DNA of 64,000 bases from contig JBGTQJ010000006.1 of NCBI GenBank assembly GCA_041941305.1, positions 209,234-273,233 of the forward strand. The letters are read 5' to 3'. The notes under the pieces were generated by a model, which saw only the letters and a list, made by a program, of their open reading frames with translations, was not told where the DNA came from and did no database searches. Shown here one piece after another: positions 33,486 through 42,251 of this stretch; positions within the stretch are counted from its first letter, which is position 1; each line of letters starts with the position of its first letter. The DNA comes from JANSWP01 sp041941305 (lineage in GTDB: Bacteria > Bacteroidota > Bacteroidia > Chitinophagales > Saprospiraceae). Both the position numbers and the translations under genes were made by a program.

Positions 33486-36311
33486 ATGAGACAACTTACA
33501 CACACCCTTATCCACACATTTTTGATGGTATGTTTTTTTTATCAAACCAGTTTTTCTGCGCAAATTTTTTGGACAGGTGCAATTGATGACGACTGGTTTA
33601 AGGCAGGGAATTGGAATCCTGCGGTTGTACCTGGTTCTTCTGATCAGGCATTTCTTTTTCCTGACCTTCCAGTAGAAATCCCAAGCGGTGCAACAGTCAA
33701 TCTTATCAGCCTTACAGTTGGTTTGGCTGATTTGACCATCTCAACTGGAGTGACTTTAAATCTTTCTGGTGTAAATGCTGCTTTTGGCTTAGCCAGTAAT
33801 GGTACGATTGACAACCATGGAACTATTAACATTGAAAATGGCTTGATTTACGGCTTATTAAATGCTTCATCAGGTGGTAATCCACCAGGTTATTTCACAA
33901 ATCATTCTACGGGTATTATCAACATTGGACAAACAGGGGGAAGTTTTGGTTTTGATGGACTCAGTAATACAAATGCTACATTTATTAATGATGGCGGATT
34001 AATCAAAATTGATAATATTACAAAAAATGGTCTCAGGGTTACCGCCCAAAACCAACCCTCCTCATTTGAAAATATTAATGGCGGGCAAATATTGATTGGA
34101 CAAAGCGGCTCAGGAAGTATTGGTAAACACGGTATTGAGAATTTTGCAAGTTTTAAAAACAAATCAGGAGGCATTATTCTTATTGATAATTGTAATGAAT
34201 TTGGAATAAGAAACTTTTTCGGAAATGTGGAATTTCTAAATGACGCCTGCGGAAGTATCCACCTCTTTGAACCAATAAATAACATAGGTTCTTTTACAAA
34301 TGCTGGCTTACTTAAAGTAGAAACTACTGAAACCCATCAAATTTTTGTCCCTATCACCAACGACGGCATCATCGAATACTTCTTAGGAAATCCAATGCCA
34401 AATGTGACCAATAATGCCTTGATTATTTCCCCAGTCACAGGAAGTTGTATTATGGATAATGTAGTGCAAATAGGAGGTGCAAACAATTTTGTTATTGCTC
34501 AAGACTGGTTTACAGATGAAGCTCAAACCATCAATGCAGGAACTTATATTTCAGCAACCAATCAATTTCAGCTAGCCAACTTTTCAGAAGGTAGCGAGAC
34601 CTTTTTCTTTACTGTTTCTTCTGCCAATTGCAATTTTGATGTAAGTATTCAGGCAACTTTAGATGATACGACTCCACCAGACCTTTTTTGCAATCATCCA
34701 ACGATTGAACTCGATCCTGTAACTGGAACTAAAGCTCTAAGCCTGAGTGATGTTTATCTTTTTGGAACTGATGAATGTGGTCCCGTAGGTTCAGAAACTT
34801 TCAATGTCAATCAGGTAGATTGCTCCGATATTGGAAATGCAGTTTTTGTGGAAGTCACGGCGAATGATGGATATGGAAATACGGGAACGTGTTATTCCAC
34901 CGTGACTGTTCAGGACAATGCCAAGCCCACCATGACTTGTCAAAATCACACTGTCGTGTTAGATGCCAACACTGGAACGGGTAGTTTTATAGAATCAGAT
35001 GTCGTGACTTCCAAAGACGATAATTGCGCTGTCCCGAGCATCAGTTTCTCTCAAAGTTCTTTTGATTGTTCAGATGTAGAAAGTGTAGAAGTGACTGCCA
35101 CAGCCGATGACGGCAATGGCAATACGGAGGCGTGTACGGTCACCATTACAGTAGAAGACAAGACCAAGCCTTTTTTCAATAATTGTCCTGCATATCCCAA
35201 TCCAATTTCTACAGATGTAGGGCAATGTCATGCTACTATTAATTTCACCTTGCCTTCAGCAGATGACAATTGTGAAGTGGCTGTTTTGGAGGCTAAAATC
35301 ATAGATGCGAATACCAGCCAAACCGTTCAAAATTGGACGACTTCGCCAAATGGAACCTATGTAGCAGGAGATTATAAAATAAAATGGCGGGCGAAAGATC
35401 CTTCTGGAAATAAAAAGACTTGCACAAAAACATTCTCTATTGTAGATGATGAAAATCCTAATGCCAATTGTGAGGCAAATATTGAAGTCCAATTGGTCAA
35501 TGGCACGGCTTCTATTACTCCAAATGAGTTAGATGACGGTAGCACTGATAATTGCAATTTGAACCTTTCCCTGTCCCAAACCGATTTTGATTGTTCTCAT
35601 TTGGGAAATAATACAGTGACATTGACTGCCTCAGACGATGACGGAAATCAAGATGCCTGCACTACTGATGTTTTAGTGAAAGGAGCCACTTTATCCATTG
35701 AAAGCCAAAGCAAACTGGAAGGAACTGGTTCTGGATTTACCTTTTTCTTTTTGAAAATTACTCGTTCTGATGGGGATTGTGCCTGTCAGGTGGATTATTC
35801 GACGGCAGATGGAACAGCTACTTTAGCAGATAATGATTATATCGAAAGAAATGGGACGGCTTATTTCCCGCCCAGCGGATCGTTATTTCATTATGCAATT
35901 GTAAGAGGTGTGAAAGATTCCAATTATGAAAGTGATGAATCTTTTTTCCTGGAATTAAGCAATGCGACTCCTGGAGTATCTATCAGTGGAAATGCTGAAG
36001 TTACCTTGCAAAATGATGATCCTGTTTCTTTAATTGTTCAAAATGGAAATGCTCCACAGGGCTCTGCTTTAATTTACCCGAATCCAGCACGGTCAGAAGT
36101 TTTTGTCAATTTGAAAGGATTTGAAGGGCAAAGTGGTCTTTTAAACATCTATAATTCTCTGGGGCAGCAGCAAATGCAAAAAGTTTTGGGAGAAATTTCA
36201 AGGGCTCCTATTCGATTGGAAATTACCACATTTGAAAATGGAATGTATTTTATTTCCCTTGAAACAGAAGGTGAGATTCAGGTGACCCAGTCTTTTATAG
36301 TTAAGAAATAA
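33486..36311 (+). CDS. secreted surface protein with HYR and Calx-beta domains, T9SS sorted
   Basis: A 941-residue protein. The signal peptide (about 1-25, TFLMVCFFYQTSFSAQ) is followed by a beta-helix-like N-terminal region rich in DNHGTINI and FENINGGQI strands (about 50-300). Then come several HYR-type domains (about 395-725, PPDLFCNHPTIEL, PTMTCQNHTVVL, PNANCEANIEV) and one Calx-beta domain (about 737-850, FTFFFLKITRSDG and VDYSTADGTATLADNDY). The last ~85 residues (IYPNPARSEVFVNL onward) are the T9SS sorting domain. It is probably a calcium-binding cell-surface adhesin. It is preceded by the two small AraC-type genes. Confidence 0.88.
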   Translation: MRQLTHTLIHTFLMVCFFYQTSFSAQIFWTGAIDDDWFKAGNWNPAVVPGSSDQAFLFPDLPVEIPSGATVNLISLTVGLADLTISTGVTLNLSGVNAAFGLASNGTIDNHGTINIENGLIYGLLNASSGGNPPGYFTNHSTGIINIGQTGGSFGFDGLSNTNATFINDGGLIKIDNITKNGLRVTAQNQPSSFENINGGQILIGQSGSGSIGKHGIENFASFKNKSGGIILIDNCNEFGIRNFFGNVEFLNDACGSIHLFEPINNIGSFTNAGLLKVETTETHQIFVPITNDGIIEYFLGNPMPNVTNNALIISPVTGSCIMDNVVQIGGANNFVIAQDWFTDEAQTINAGTYISATNQFQLANFSEGSETFFFTVSSANCNFDVSIQATLDDTTPPDLFCNHPTIELDPVTGTKALSLSDVYLFGTDECGPVGSETFNVNQVDCSDIGNAVFVEVTANDGYGNTGTCYSTVTVQDNAKPTMTCQNHTVVLDANTGTGSFIESDVVTSKDDNCAVPSISFSQSSFDCSDVESVEVTATADDGNGNTEACTVTITVEDKTKPFFNNCPAYPNPISTDVGQCHATINFTLPSADDNCEVAVLEAKIIDANTSQTVQNWTTSPNGTYVAGDYKIKWRAKDPSGNKKTCTKTFSIVDDENPNANCEANIEVQLVNGTASITPNELDDGSTDNCNLNLSLSQTDFDCSHLGNNTVTLTASDDDGNQDACTTDVLVKGATLSIESQSKLEGTGSGFTFFFLKITRSDGDCACQVDYSTADGTATLADNDYIERNGTAYFPPSGSLFHYAIVRGVKDSNYESDESFFLELSNATPGVSISGNAEVTLQNDDPVSLIVQNGNAPQGSALIYPNPARSEVFVNLKGFEGQSGLLNIYNSLGQQQMQKVLGEISRAPIRLEITTFENGMYFISLETEGEIQVTQSFIVKK

Positions 36312-36319
36312 CATTCAAT

Positions 36320-36371
36320 GATTGCTGCAGGTTTTATAACTTAAAGAAAAGTTATAAAACCTGCAGCAATC
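36320..36371. repeat. 23-bp perfect inverted repeat between convergent genes
   Basis: GATTGCTGCAGGTTTTATAAC plus TT (36320-36342) and its exact reverse complement (36349-36371) are separated by 6 nt. The right arm runs over the stop codon of the minus-strand gene (36370-36372). It acts as a bidirectional stop structure and resembles a dispersed element. Confidence 0.85.
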
Positions 36372-37905
36372 AAAAAATAATCTTCGCTGCCAAAAAACCC
36401 GGCATACAGGTAATGCCTCCTCCGGGATGTGAACCACTGCCGCACAGATAAAGCCCATCAATTGGAGTTTTGTAACGGGAACAAGAGGGGATGGGACGAG
36501 TGATGATTTGATCGATTGCATGTTCCCCATGAAAAATATGACCATTGGTGAGGCTATAACGTATTTCCAGGTCGACTGGTGATAAAGTTTCAGAAGCAAT
36601 TATTGAGGAAGAAATGTCAGGAGCGTATTGGTCCAAAGTCTTGAGGACATTCTTGTACAATCGAGTTTTTGTTTGTTCCGACCAACCTTCATCAAAGTAA
36701 TGGGGTGCGTAATGTACTAGAATGGAAACAACGGAATGACCACTTGGAGCCAAGGATGGATTGGAAACTGTGGGGACATGGATATCCAGGATTGGTTCCT
36801 CTGAAAACTCGCGGTATTTTGCTGGGTCAAAGGCTTTTTCCATTTCGGAGAATGAATTGCCTGTTCTGGCAAATTCAAGGTTACTTTCTCCATTCAGAAC
36901 CAATCCTTGATTGAGGGCTAAATTTATTTTGGCAGTAGTGCCTCTTGAGCGATAGTGCTTGATGGCATGTTCTAAAGAATAATCAATTTGATTGGGTTTC
37001 AGGAATTCGTAAAACGTTTCACGTGGCGTACAAGAGGAAGCAACTTTTAAAGCCTGAACCTCTTCTCCACTTTGAAGTCTGACACCAGTGACTATTCGAT
37101 TGTCATCCAACAAGATTTTGTCTACTTCTGCATTGGTTCTAATTTTTACACCTGCGTCTTTTGCTGCTTTTTCTAGGGTTTCAATGAGTCTTTGGGGACC
37201 ACCGACAATATGATTTTTAGCTGAGCATTCCCACAATAGAAGATTTAGCGTAGTGTAGGATGCCATCGGACCATTAAAGGAGCCATAAAGTGCTGTTGCG
37301 GCAAGTCCTGCTTTGAGAAATTCCGTCTCAAAATATTCATTCAAAAAATCGACGACACTCATTGGAGCGACTTTGAGCAATTCGAGCATCGTATCTTTTC
37401 CCAACCTTTTCAAGCCAATGCCTTTTTTGATTAAATCCCAGATGGTGGAGCTATCAAAATGCATCAAATCTGGCGGAAGATTGTCGGTCAAGTCATTGAT
37501 GAAGGGACTTATTTTATCAATAAAGGCACGGTATTTTTTGTAAGTTATTGCATCTTTCTGAGAATATTTGGCAATTTCTGAAACTGCTTTTTCTATATCC
37601 GAAGACAGATTTAGGCATTTGCCATCTTTAGATAAAATAGAATGGGTGGCTCGAGATTGCTTAACTTCCAATCCATAATTTTCAAGATTCAATGCCTTAA
37701 TCACTATACTCCTTACTCCAGAAGTATCATGTAGCAATCCGGTGGTTTTATACCCGGGATGAAATTCTTCTCCGGCAGCAATCCCTCCCAAAATTGCCCT
37801 CTTTTCAACTACAAGAACCTTTTTATTTCTTTTAGCTAAAACTGTGGCAGCAGTCAAGCCATTGTGACCTCCGCCTATGATGATGATATCGTATTGTTTA
37901 TTCAT
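36370..37905 (-). CDS. FAD-dependent oxidoreductase of the phytoene-dehydrogenase type
   Basis: 511 residues with an N-terminal FAD-binding Rossmann fold: YDIIIIGGGHNGLTAATVLA (about 5-24), then KRNKKVLVVEKRAILGG. The C-terminal FAD motif is DGLYLCGSGSHPGGGITCMPG. This C-terminal GSGSHPGGG motif and the length fit COG1233/PYROXD2-like proteins rather than true carotenoid desaturases. A related gene lies just upstream (38002-39591) and a GcvT-family gene before that; all three run in one direction. The substrate is unknown. Oxidation of an amine or methylated compound feeding the folate protein is a plausible idea (inference). Confidence 0.9.
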   Translation of the reverse strand: MNKQYDIIIIGGGHNGLTAATVLAKRNKKVLVVEKRAILGGIAAGEEFHPGYKTTGLLHDTSGVRSIVIKALNLENYGLEVKQSRATHSILSKDGKCLNLSSDIEKAVSEIAKYSQKDAITYKKYRAFIDKISPFINDLTDNLPPDLMHFDSSTIWDLIKKGIGLKRLGKDTMLELLKVAPMSVVDFLNEYFETEFLKAGLAATALYGSFNGPMASYTTLNLLLWECSAKNHIVGGPQRLIETLEKAAKDAGVKIRTNAEVDKILLDDNRIVTGVRLQSGEEVQALKVASSCTPRETFYEFLKPNQIDYSLEHAIKHYRSRGTTAKINLALNQGLVLNGESNLEFARTGNSFSEMEKAFDPAKYREFSEEPILDIHVPTVSNPSLAPSGHSVVSILVHYAPHYFDEGWSEQTKTRLYKNVLKTLDQYAPDISSSIIASETLSPVDLEIRYSLTNGHIFHGEHAIDQIITRPIPSCSRYKTPIDGLYLCGSGSHPGGGITCMPGFLAAKIIF

Positions 37906-37925
37906 CTTTTTTGAAATTTCCTTTC

Positions 37926-37990
37926 CGAGTGGCAGGGTTTTGAACCCTGCATTTTAAACGGGAATGCAGGGTTCAAAACCCTGCCACTCG
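37926..37990. repeat. 28-bp perfect inverted repeat with self-complementary arms
   Basis: The 28-nt arms at 37926-37953 and 37963-37990 are exact reverse complements around a 9-nt loop. Each arm itself contains GCAGGGTTttgAACCCTGC, which can fold alone, so either one long hairpin or two short ones may form. It lies between the two oxidoreductase genes. Confidence 0.9.
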
Positions 37991-38001
37991 ATTGAGGATA
38001 C

Positions 38002-39591
38002 CTAAACAGCCTTCGAATTCAGCATCACTTTGGCACACAACTCTCCTCCTGCGCCCATGATTCCACCACCTGGATGCGTTCCAGAGCCACACATCCACAT
38101 ATGCCGGATAGGGGTTTTGTATTTGGAATAACCTGCAATTGGGCGCTGAAATAACAATTGTTCCAAACTCAATTCTCCCTGAAAGATATTACCCTCAGTC
38201 AAGCCCATTTGTTGCTCCAGATCCCAGGGAGTGAGTACTTGTTTGTATAAAATAATGTCTCTAATGTTTGGGATGTATTCTTCCAGGGTATCAATGACCG
38301 TTTCTCCAAAAGCATCTCTCAGTTTTGGCCAATTTTCTGCACCTTCCTTGATGTGATAGGGTGCATATTGTACAAAACATGAAAGGACATGCTTGCCGGG
38401 AGGTGCGATAGAAGGATCTGTAAATGAAGGAATGACGGCGTTGATGTAGGGTCTTGTAGAAAACTCTCCATATTTTGCCTGATCAAAAGCTCTTTCCAAA
38501 TAATCTGTACCTGGTGCAATGGCAATGTCTCCACGGATATGATCCCCATCTCCAGGACGGCAGGTAAACTCTGGTGCCCGATCCAAAGCCAAATTGACCT
38601 TGCCAGAGCTGCCCCGCATCTTAAATCGTTTGATCTCCTTGACCACTTCGCCGTCCAGGTTATTTTCACCAATCATTTTTAGATAGGTTCGATTGGGATC
38701 CAAATTGGAGACCACTGCCTTGGCATAATATTCATCGCCATTTTCCAAAACAACACCTCTTGCTTTACCATTTTTGATCAAAACCTTTTGCACAGGGGCT
38801 TCCGTTTTGATTTCTGCTCCAAAACTCATGGCTGCTCTGGCACATGCCATGCTGATGCCTCCTGTACCTCCTTTGGAGAAACCCCATGAGCGAAAAGCGC
38901 CATCTAACTGCCCCATGTAGTGATGCAACAAAACATAAGCAGTTCCAGGAGAACGAACTCCCTGAAAAGTGCCAATGATTCCACTTACTGACATAGGGGC
39001 TTTTAGCGTATCCGATTCAAACCACAGGTCGAGGAAATCGAGGGCACTCATGGTCACCAGTTTGGTATTGAGGTGTAGTAAATCAGGTCCCAAAGCTTTA
39101 AAGGTTTTACCAAGTCGAAGCAGATTGGCAATTTCTATTGGATTGATAGATGTAATATCAGGAGCAGGGTGATCAATGACGGCTTTGGCAAGTTTTCCCA
39201 TGTGGGTCATTACTTTGCTAAATTCAGGATAGACTTCTGAATCTTTTTTGCTAAATCTGGCAATTTCCCTCCTGCTGCGCTCCGAATCTGCCCATCTCGC
39301 CAAAGAATCTCCATTTGGCAGAGGCAAAAAAGAACAATCCAAAGGAATCACTTCATAACCGTGTTTCGCCAAATTCAATTCTCGAATAATGTGTGGTCGA
39401 AACAAACTCACCACATAGGAAGCCACTGAAAAAGTAAATCCTGGGTACAATTCTTCTGAAACAGCAGCCCCACCCAGCACATACCTTTTTTCCAAAACGA
39501 GCACTTTTTTGCCCGCCTTTGCTAAATAAGCCGCACAAATAAGCCCATTGTGTCCTCCTCCTATAATTATTGCATCGTATTTACTATTCAT
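38002..39591 (-). CDS. second FAD-dependent oxidoreductase of the phytoene-dehydrogenase type
   Basis: 529 residues, paralogous to the gene at 36370. The N-terminal nucleotide-binding motif YDAIIIGGGHNGLICAAYLA (about 5-24), EKRYVLGGAAVSEE (about 35-48) and the C-terminal MWMCGSGTHPGGGIMGAGG are all present. The middle is longer than in its neighbour. It lies 96 nt upstream of that gene and 85 nt downstream of the GcvT-family gene. Its coding end and the next gene's start are separated by the 28-bp palindrome at 37926-37990. Confidence 0.9.
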   Translation of the reverse strand: MNSKYDAIIIGGGHNGLICAAYLAKAGKKVLVLEKRYVLGGAAVSEELYPGFTFSVASYVVSLFRPHIIRELNLAKHGYEVIPLDCSFLPLPNGDSLARWADSERSRREIARFSKKDSEVYPEFSKVMTHMGKLAKAVIDHPAPDITSINPIEIANLLRLGKTFKALGPDLLHLNTKLVTMSALDFLDLWFESDTLKAPMSVSGIIGTFQGVRSPGTAYVLLHHYMGQLDGAFRSWGFSKGGTGGISMACARAAMSFGAEIKTEAPVQKVLIKNGKARGVVLENGDEYYAKAVVSNLDPNRTYLKMIGENNLDGEVVKEIKRFKMRGSSGKVNLALDRAPEFTCRPGDGDHIRGDIAIAPGTDYLERAFDQAKYGEFSTRPYINAVIPSFTDPSIAPPGKHVLSCFVQYAPYHIKEGAENWPKLRDAFGETVIDTLEEYIPNIRDIILYKQVLTPWDLEQQMGLTEGNIFQGELSLEQLLFQRPIAGYSKYKTPIRHMWMCGSGTHPGGGIMGAGGELCAKVMLNSKAV

Positions 39592-39636
39592 CAGTTTAAA
39601 AAGATTGAAACAGTCGCATTTGCAAAAAATTTACAA

Positions 39637-39680
39637 ACTGCCTACTGCCTACTGCAATCTGCCCACTGCAATCTGCCTAC
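39637..39680. repeat. phrase-type short repeat (ctgcctactgcaatctgc)
   Basis: Tandem units of CTGCCTACTGC and CTGCAATCTGC run through the gap and into the last bases of the GcvT-family gene. Similar to the in-frame copies at 612-640 and 28171-28206. Confidence 0.55.
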
Positions 39681-40879
39681 GGATTCGAAGTTTTTCGTTC
39701 AGGGTTAAAAAACTGAGGTTTACAAACAATTGCTGAAACCGTATGTCGTTTATGTTCCACAGTCATCTCAATTGCTAATGTTCTTCCCAATTTTGCATAC
39801 TTTCTTTCCAAAGTGACCAGAGCAATATTCTTTTTCAAAATAGGAGACCAGGTACCACTAGTCGCGTATCCAGCTTGAATGCTTTTGCTGGAATCCACAT
39901 AAATTGGAATAGATTTCCGCCAGGCATGACTTCCTATTTCTGGTGGCAGCCCGTGTTTGTTGTACAAATATTCAATTTGCTCCCAATTGATATCCAGACC
40001 AACAATTGCCCAATTGGAACCTTTTTCTTTTTCTGCTTTCAGCGCAGCTTGTCCGTTAAATGGCTCTCTGTCCAGGTTGATCGTCCAGCCCAATGAAATT
40101 TCAAAAGGTGAAGACATTCTATCGTCTATCAAAGCATGCAGGGCATTGTAATAATCAGCATCTTTTAAAATCAATCCAGCTTCCACTCTGGTCATATCCA
40201 AAGCATCCAAACCAGCCGGTCGGATACCATATTTTTTTCCTACTTCCATAATGGCATCCCACAATTTCAAGGCATCTTTATTTTTAACCCATAATTCATA
40301 ACCAAGGTCTCCAGTGAAGCCGGTTCTGGATACACAAATTTCAAAATCACCAACTTTTGCACTTTTTGTAGCGAAGAATTTGAAATTGTCGAAATCTGCA
40401 TCACAGACATTGCGAAGGATTTCCCTTGAAGTAGGTCCTTGTAGCGCCAGTCCTGCTACTTTATCTGTAACCTCAATCAATTTTACATCATAACCCCTTA
40501 AAAATCTCGAAAACCAGGAAAAGCAAGGGTCTGCGGAGGTGACAAAAAAATCATCTTCACCTCTTCGCATCACCGTACCGTCGTCAACGACTTTGCCGTC
40601 TTCTGTGCACCAACAACAATAAGCGACTCGCCCTACACGAAGTTGACGAATGTCTCGAACCATGATTCGAGAAAGGAATGCAGCAGCATCTGGTCCAGTG
40701 ACACTGTATTTGAATAGAGGCGTAATGTCCAGTAGACCAGCTGCATTTCGGAATGCAAAATACTCTGAATCATGATGCACATTATAGGAACTGACGGCAT
40801 AATATCCAGCCCATTCCTTCCAGTTCATGCTATAACACAATTCAGAAGTTCTGGGGAAGAATGGCGTTTTTATCGGCAT
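39677..40879 (-). CDS. GcvT-family folate-dependent aminomethyltransferase-like protein
   Basis: ATG 40879 (MPIKTPFFPRTSELCYSMNWKEWAGYYAVSSY) is chosen because the upstream extension is low-complexity (GATGATGGAT repeats) and encodes HHPSSII. The 400 residues have the GcvT/aminomethyltransferase fold: FRNAAGLLDITPLFKYSVTGPDA (about 45-67), a folate-site region SRTGFTGDLGYELWV (about 217-231), and the C-terminal domain with GYATSGTWSPILKKNIAL. The classical T protein works with glycine cleavage proteins, but none is here. Paired with two flavin oxidoreductases, this member may take a one-carbon unit from another methylated amine to tetrahydrofolate (inference). Confidence 0.85.
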   Translation of the reverse strand: MPIKTPFFPRTSELCYSMNWKEWAGYYAVSSYNVHHDSEYFAFRNAAGLLDITPLFKYSVTGPDAAAFLSRIMVRDIRQLRVGRVAYCCWCTEDGKVVDDGTVMRRGEDDFFVTSADPCFSWFSRFLRGYDVKLIEVTDKVAGLALQGPTSREILRNVCDADFDNFKFFATKSAKVGDFEICVSRTGFTGDLGYELWVKNKDALKLWDAIMEVGKKYGIRPAGLDALDMTRVEAGLILKDADYYNALHALIDDRMSSPFEISLGWTINLDREPFNGQAALKAEKEKGSNWAIVGLDINWEQIEYLYNKHGLPPEIGSHAWRKSIPIYVDSSKSIQAGYATSGTWSPILKKNIALVTLERKYAKLGRTLAIEMTVEHKRHTVSAIVCKPQFFNPERKTSNP

Positions 40880-41126
40880 GTCTTTTATGATGGATGATGG
40901 ATGATGAAAGATGAATTGGATTAATTCACGCATATATCATCATCAATAAGCCCTAAAAAGTGGTTAGATAAACAGGTAGGTAAGAGAAGGGAAGCTACTT
41001 ACAATCCCGGAATGAGTATCCAGGGAAATTTGGACTTGTTTAATGCAGTACTATACATATTGATGTAAATGTAGCAATTATCAGGAGGAGACCAAAACAA
41101 AGATAATTTTTCCCTACTCAAAATGC
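40880..41126. other. gene-free stretch between the GcvT operon and the tRNA promoter
   Basis: It starts with simple GGATGATG repeats (40888-40913) and then has no frame or palindrome of note. The tRNA promoter follows. Confidence 0.4.
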
Positions 41127-41158
41127 TTGCACAAACGAATCAAATTCACTTATCTTTG
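41127..41158 (+). promoter_or_regulatory. consensus Bacteroidota promoter for tRNA-Leu
   Basis: TTG (41127-41129), 21 nt, TATCTTTG (41151-41158): a full match to the -33/-7 type. A start near 41164 leaves a leader of about 80 nt before the tRNA, which contains phrase-like GGGAACTGGGAACC repeats. Confidence 0.8.
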
Positions 41159-41243
41159 CGCCGCCTTTGAAGAAAGGTATTTTTTAGAAAATTATGCTTC
41201 TACCAAACCGGGAACTGGGAACCTTGAACTCAGAACCCAAATT

Positions 41244-41328
41244 ACCCACGTGGCGGAATTGGTAGACGCGCTAGGTTGAGGGCCTAGTGTCCAATACGGA
41301 CGTGCTGGTTCGAGTCCAGTCGTGGGTA
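41244..41328 (+). tRNA. tRNA-Leu (anticodon GAG)
   Basis: 85 nt with acceptor stem ACCCACG (41244-41250) / CGTGGGT (41321-41327) and discriminator A. The D-arm is GGCGGAATTGGTAGACGCGC, and the anticodon stem-loop CTAGG-TTGAGGG-CCTAG gives anticodon GAG. The long variable arm TGTCCAATACGGACG is typical of class II leucine tRNA, and the T-arm contains GGTTCGAGTCC. CCA is not encoded. Confidence 0.96.
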
Positions 41329-41373
41329 CTTAAGGATTAAGTATTTGATAATCAATTACTTGTTTCAAGTGTA

Positions 41374-41409
41374 AAAACCTTGCTGAAATGTACGTTTTGG
41401 CAAGGTTTT
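41374..41409 (+). terminator. intrinsic terminator after tRNA-Leu
   Basis: AAAACCTTGC pairs with GCAAGGTTTT (10 bp), followed by ATTATT. Confidence 0.75.
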
Positions 41410-41418
41410 ATTATTGGC

Positions 41419-41438
41419 GCTACAACAGTGCTACAACA
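41419..41438. repeat. tandem GCTACAACA, 11-bp period
   Basis: Two copies of GCTACAACA (41419-41427 and 41430-41438) lie 10 nt behind the tRNA-Leu terminator. Such short direct repeats occur as integrase arm sites beside tRNA genes, but no integrase gene or duplicated tRNA 3' end is present in the window. The rest of the stretch to 41665 shows nothing. Confidence 0.35.
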
Positions 41439-41665
41439 ACTCCGCATTTTAATCTTACCTAAATAGCTCGATCATTCTATGGTTTAATCTTTCTCTGAGT
41501 TTTGCAATGCTGTAAGATTCTGGTGAACAAATTAAAAAACAATAGTTCGGTAAAAAATTAGCGGCAATAATGCCGAAGGATAAGAGTTGAATTCATCCTT
41601 TTCCTTGTGATAACCTCCATCTGATGGTGGCATGCTTTCCACTGCGTATTCATAGCTTAACTTAC

Positions 41666-42118
41666 TCACAGAATAGGAATGTTTTGATTAATGGAGGTGG
41701 TGATGTCCCTTCCACGAGAAAGTTCAATCGTAATCCCTCCATTAAAATTGATCGCTGGTAATTCTTTCAGCTTCATTAACTGTCCTATCTGAATTAAAAA
41801 CTCTCCAGGAGCAAATTGGGCAGTCATTAAACCAATGGTAGTCTGTCCAGCTGGTAAATACAATGAAACTTCTCGACTTACATAAGTATGTACCGGTCCC
41901 CAAGTCACATTGCCACTTACAGACTTCAATGTCAAAGCATCAGGATTGCCATTGTATATCGCTAGTTCAAATTGAATCTCAGCTTTGGACAATTTGATTT
42001 TTGCCTTTTTAATCTTTTTGAAATCCAATCGGATATTGTTAGCAAAGCCTACTGCAAAGTGCTTGACCAGGTGAAATACCAATAATCCGAATCCGATGAT
42101 GCCAAAAAGTTTGTGCAT
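41666..42118 (-). CDS. membrane-anchored LEA2-like (WHy-type) protein
   Basis: 150 residues. The N-terminal helix (about 4-25, LFGIIGFGLLVFHLVKHFAVGF) is a signal anchor. The rest is a beta-rich domain of the LEA14/WHy type, with NNIRLDFKKIKKAKIKLSKAEIQFELAIYNGNPDALTLKSVSGNVTW-like topology: a strand-rich core in which the phrase NGNPDALTLKSVSG is characteristic. Bacterial LEA2-like proteins are linked to stress tolerance or envelope integrity; this one's role is unknown. It is monocistronic. Confidence 0.65.
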   Translation of the reverse strand: MHKLFGIIGFGLLVFHLVKHFAVGFANNIRLDFKKIKKAKIKLSKAEIQFELAIYNGNPDALTLKSVSGNVTWGPVHTYVSREVSLYLPAGQTTIGLMTAQFAPGEFLIQIGQLMKLKELPAINFNGGITIELSRGRDITTSINQNIPIL

Positions 42119-42251
42119 AAGGTTGAGGGTAGAATAGAATCTGGGATTATTATATTAAGCGCCATTTCAGGGATCCTGATATTTAATGGAATACTCCAAT
42201 CTGTAAAATGGGTATCGTCAAATTTTTTTGAAAAAAGACTTTAAAATAGAA

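Noticed and set aside
40880..40933. Longer N-terminus for the GcvT-family protein
   Set aside because: It is encoded by simple GATGATGGAT-type repeats and gives HHPSSII, which is not family-like.
41244..41665. Integrated mobile element at tRNA-Leu
   Set aside because: No integrase, no mobilisation genes and no repeated tRNA end are visible within the window; kept only as a weak finding.
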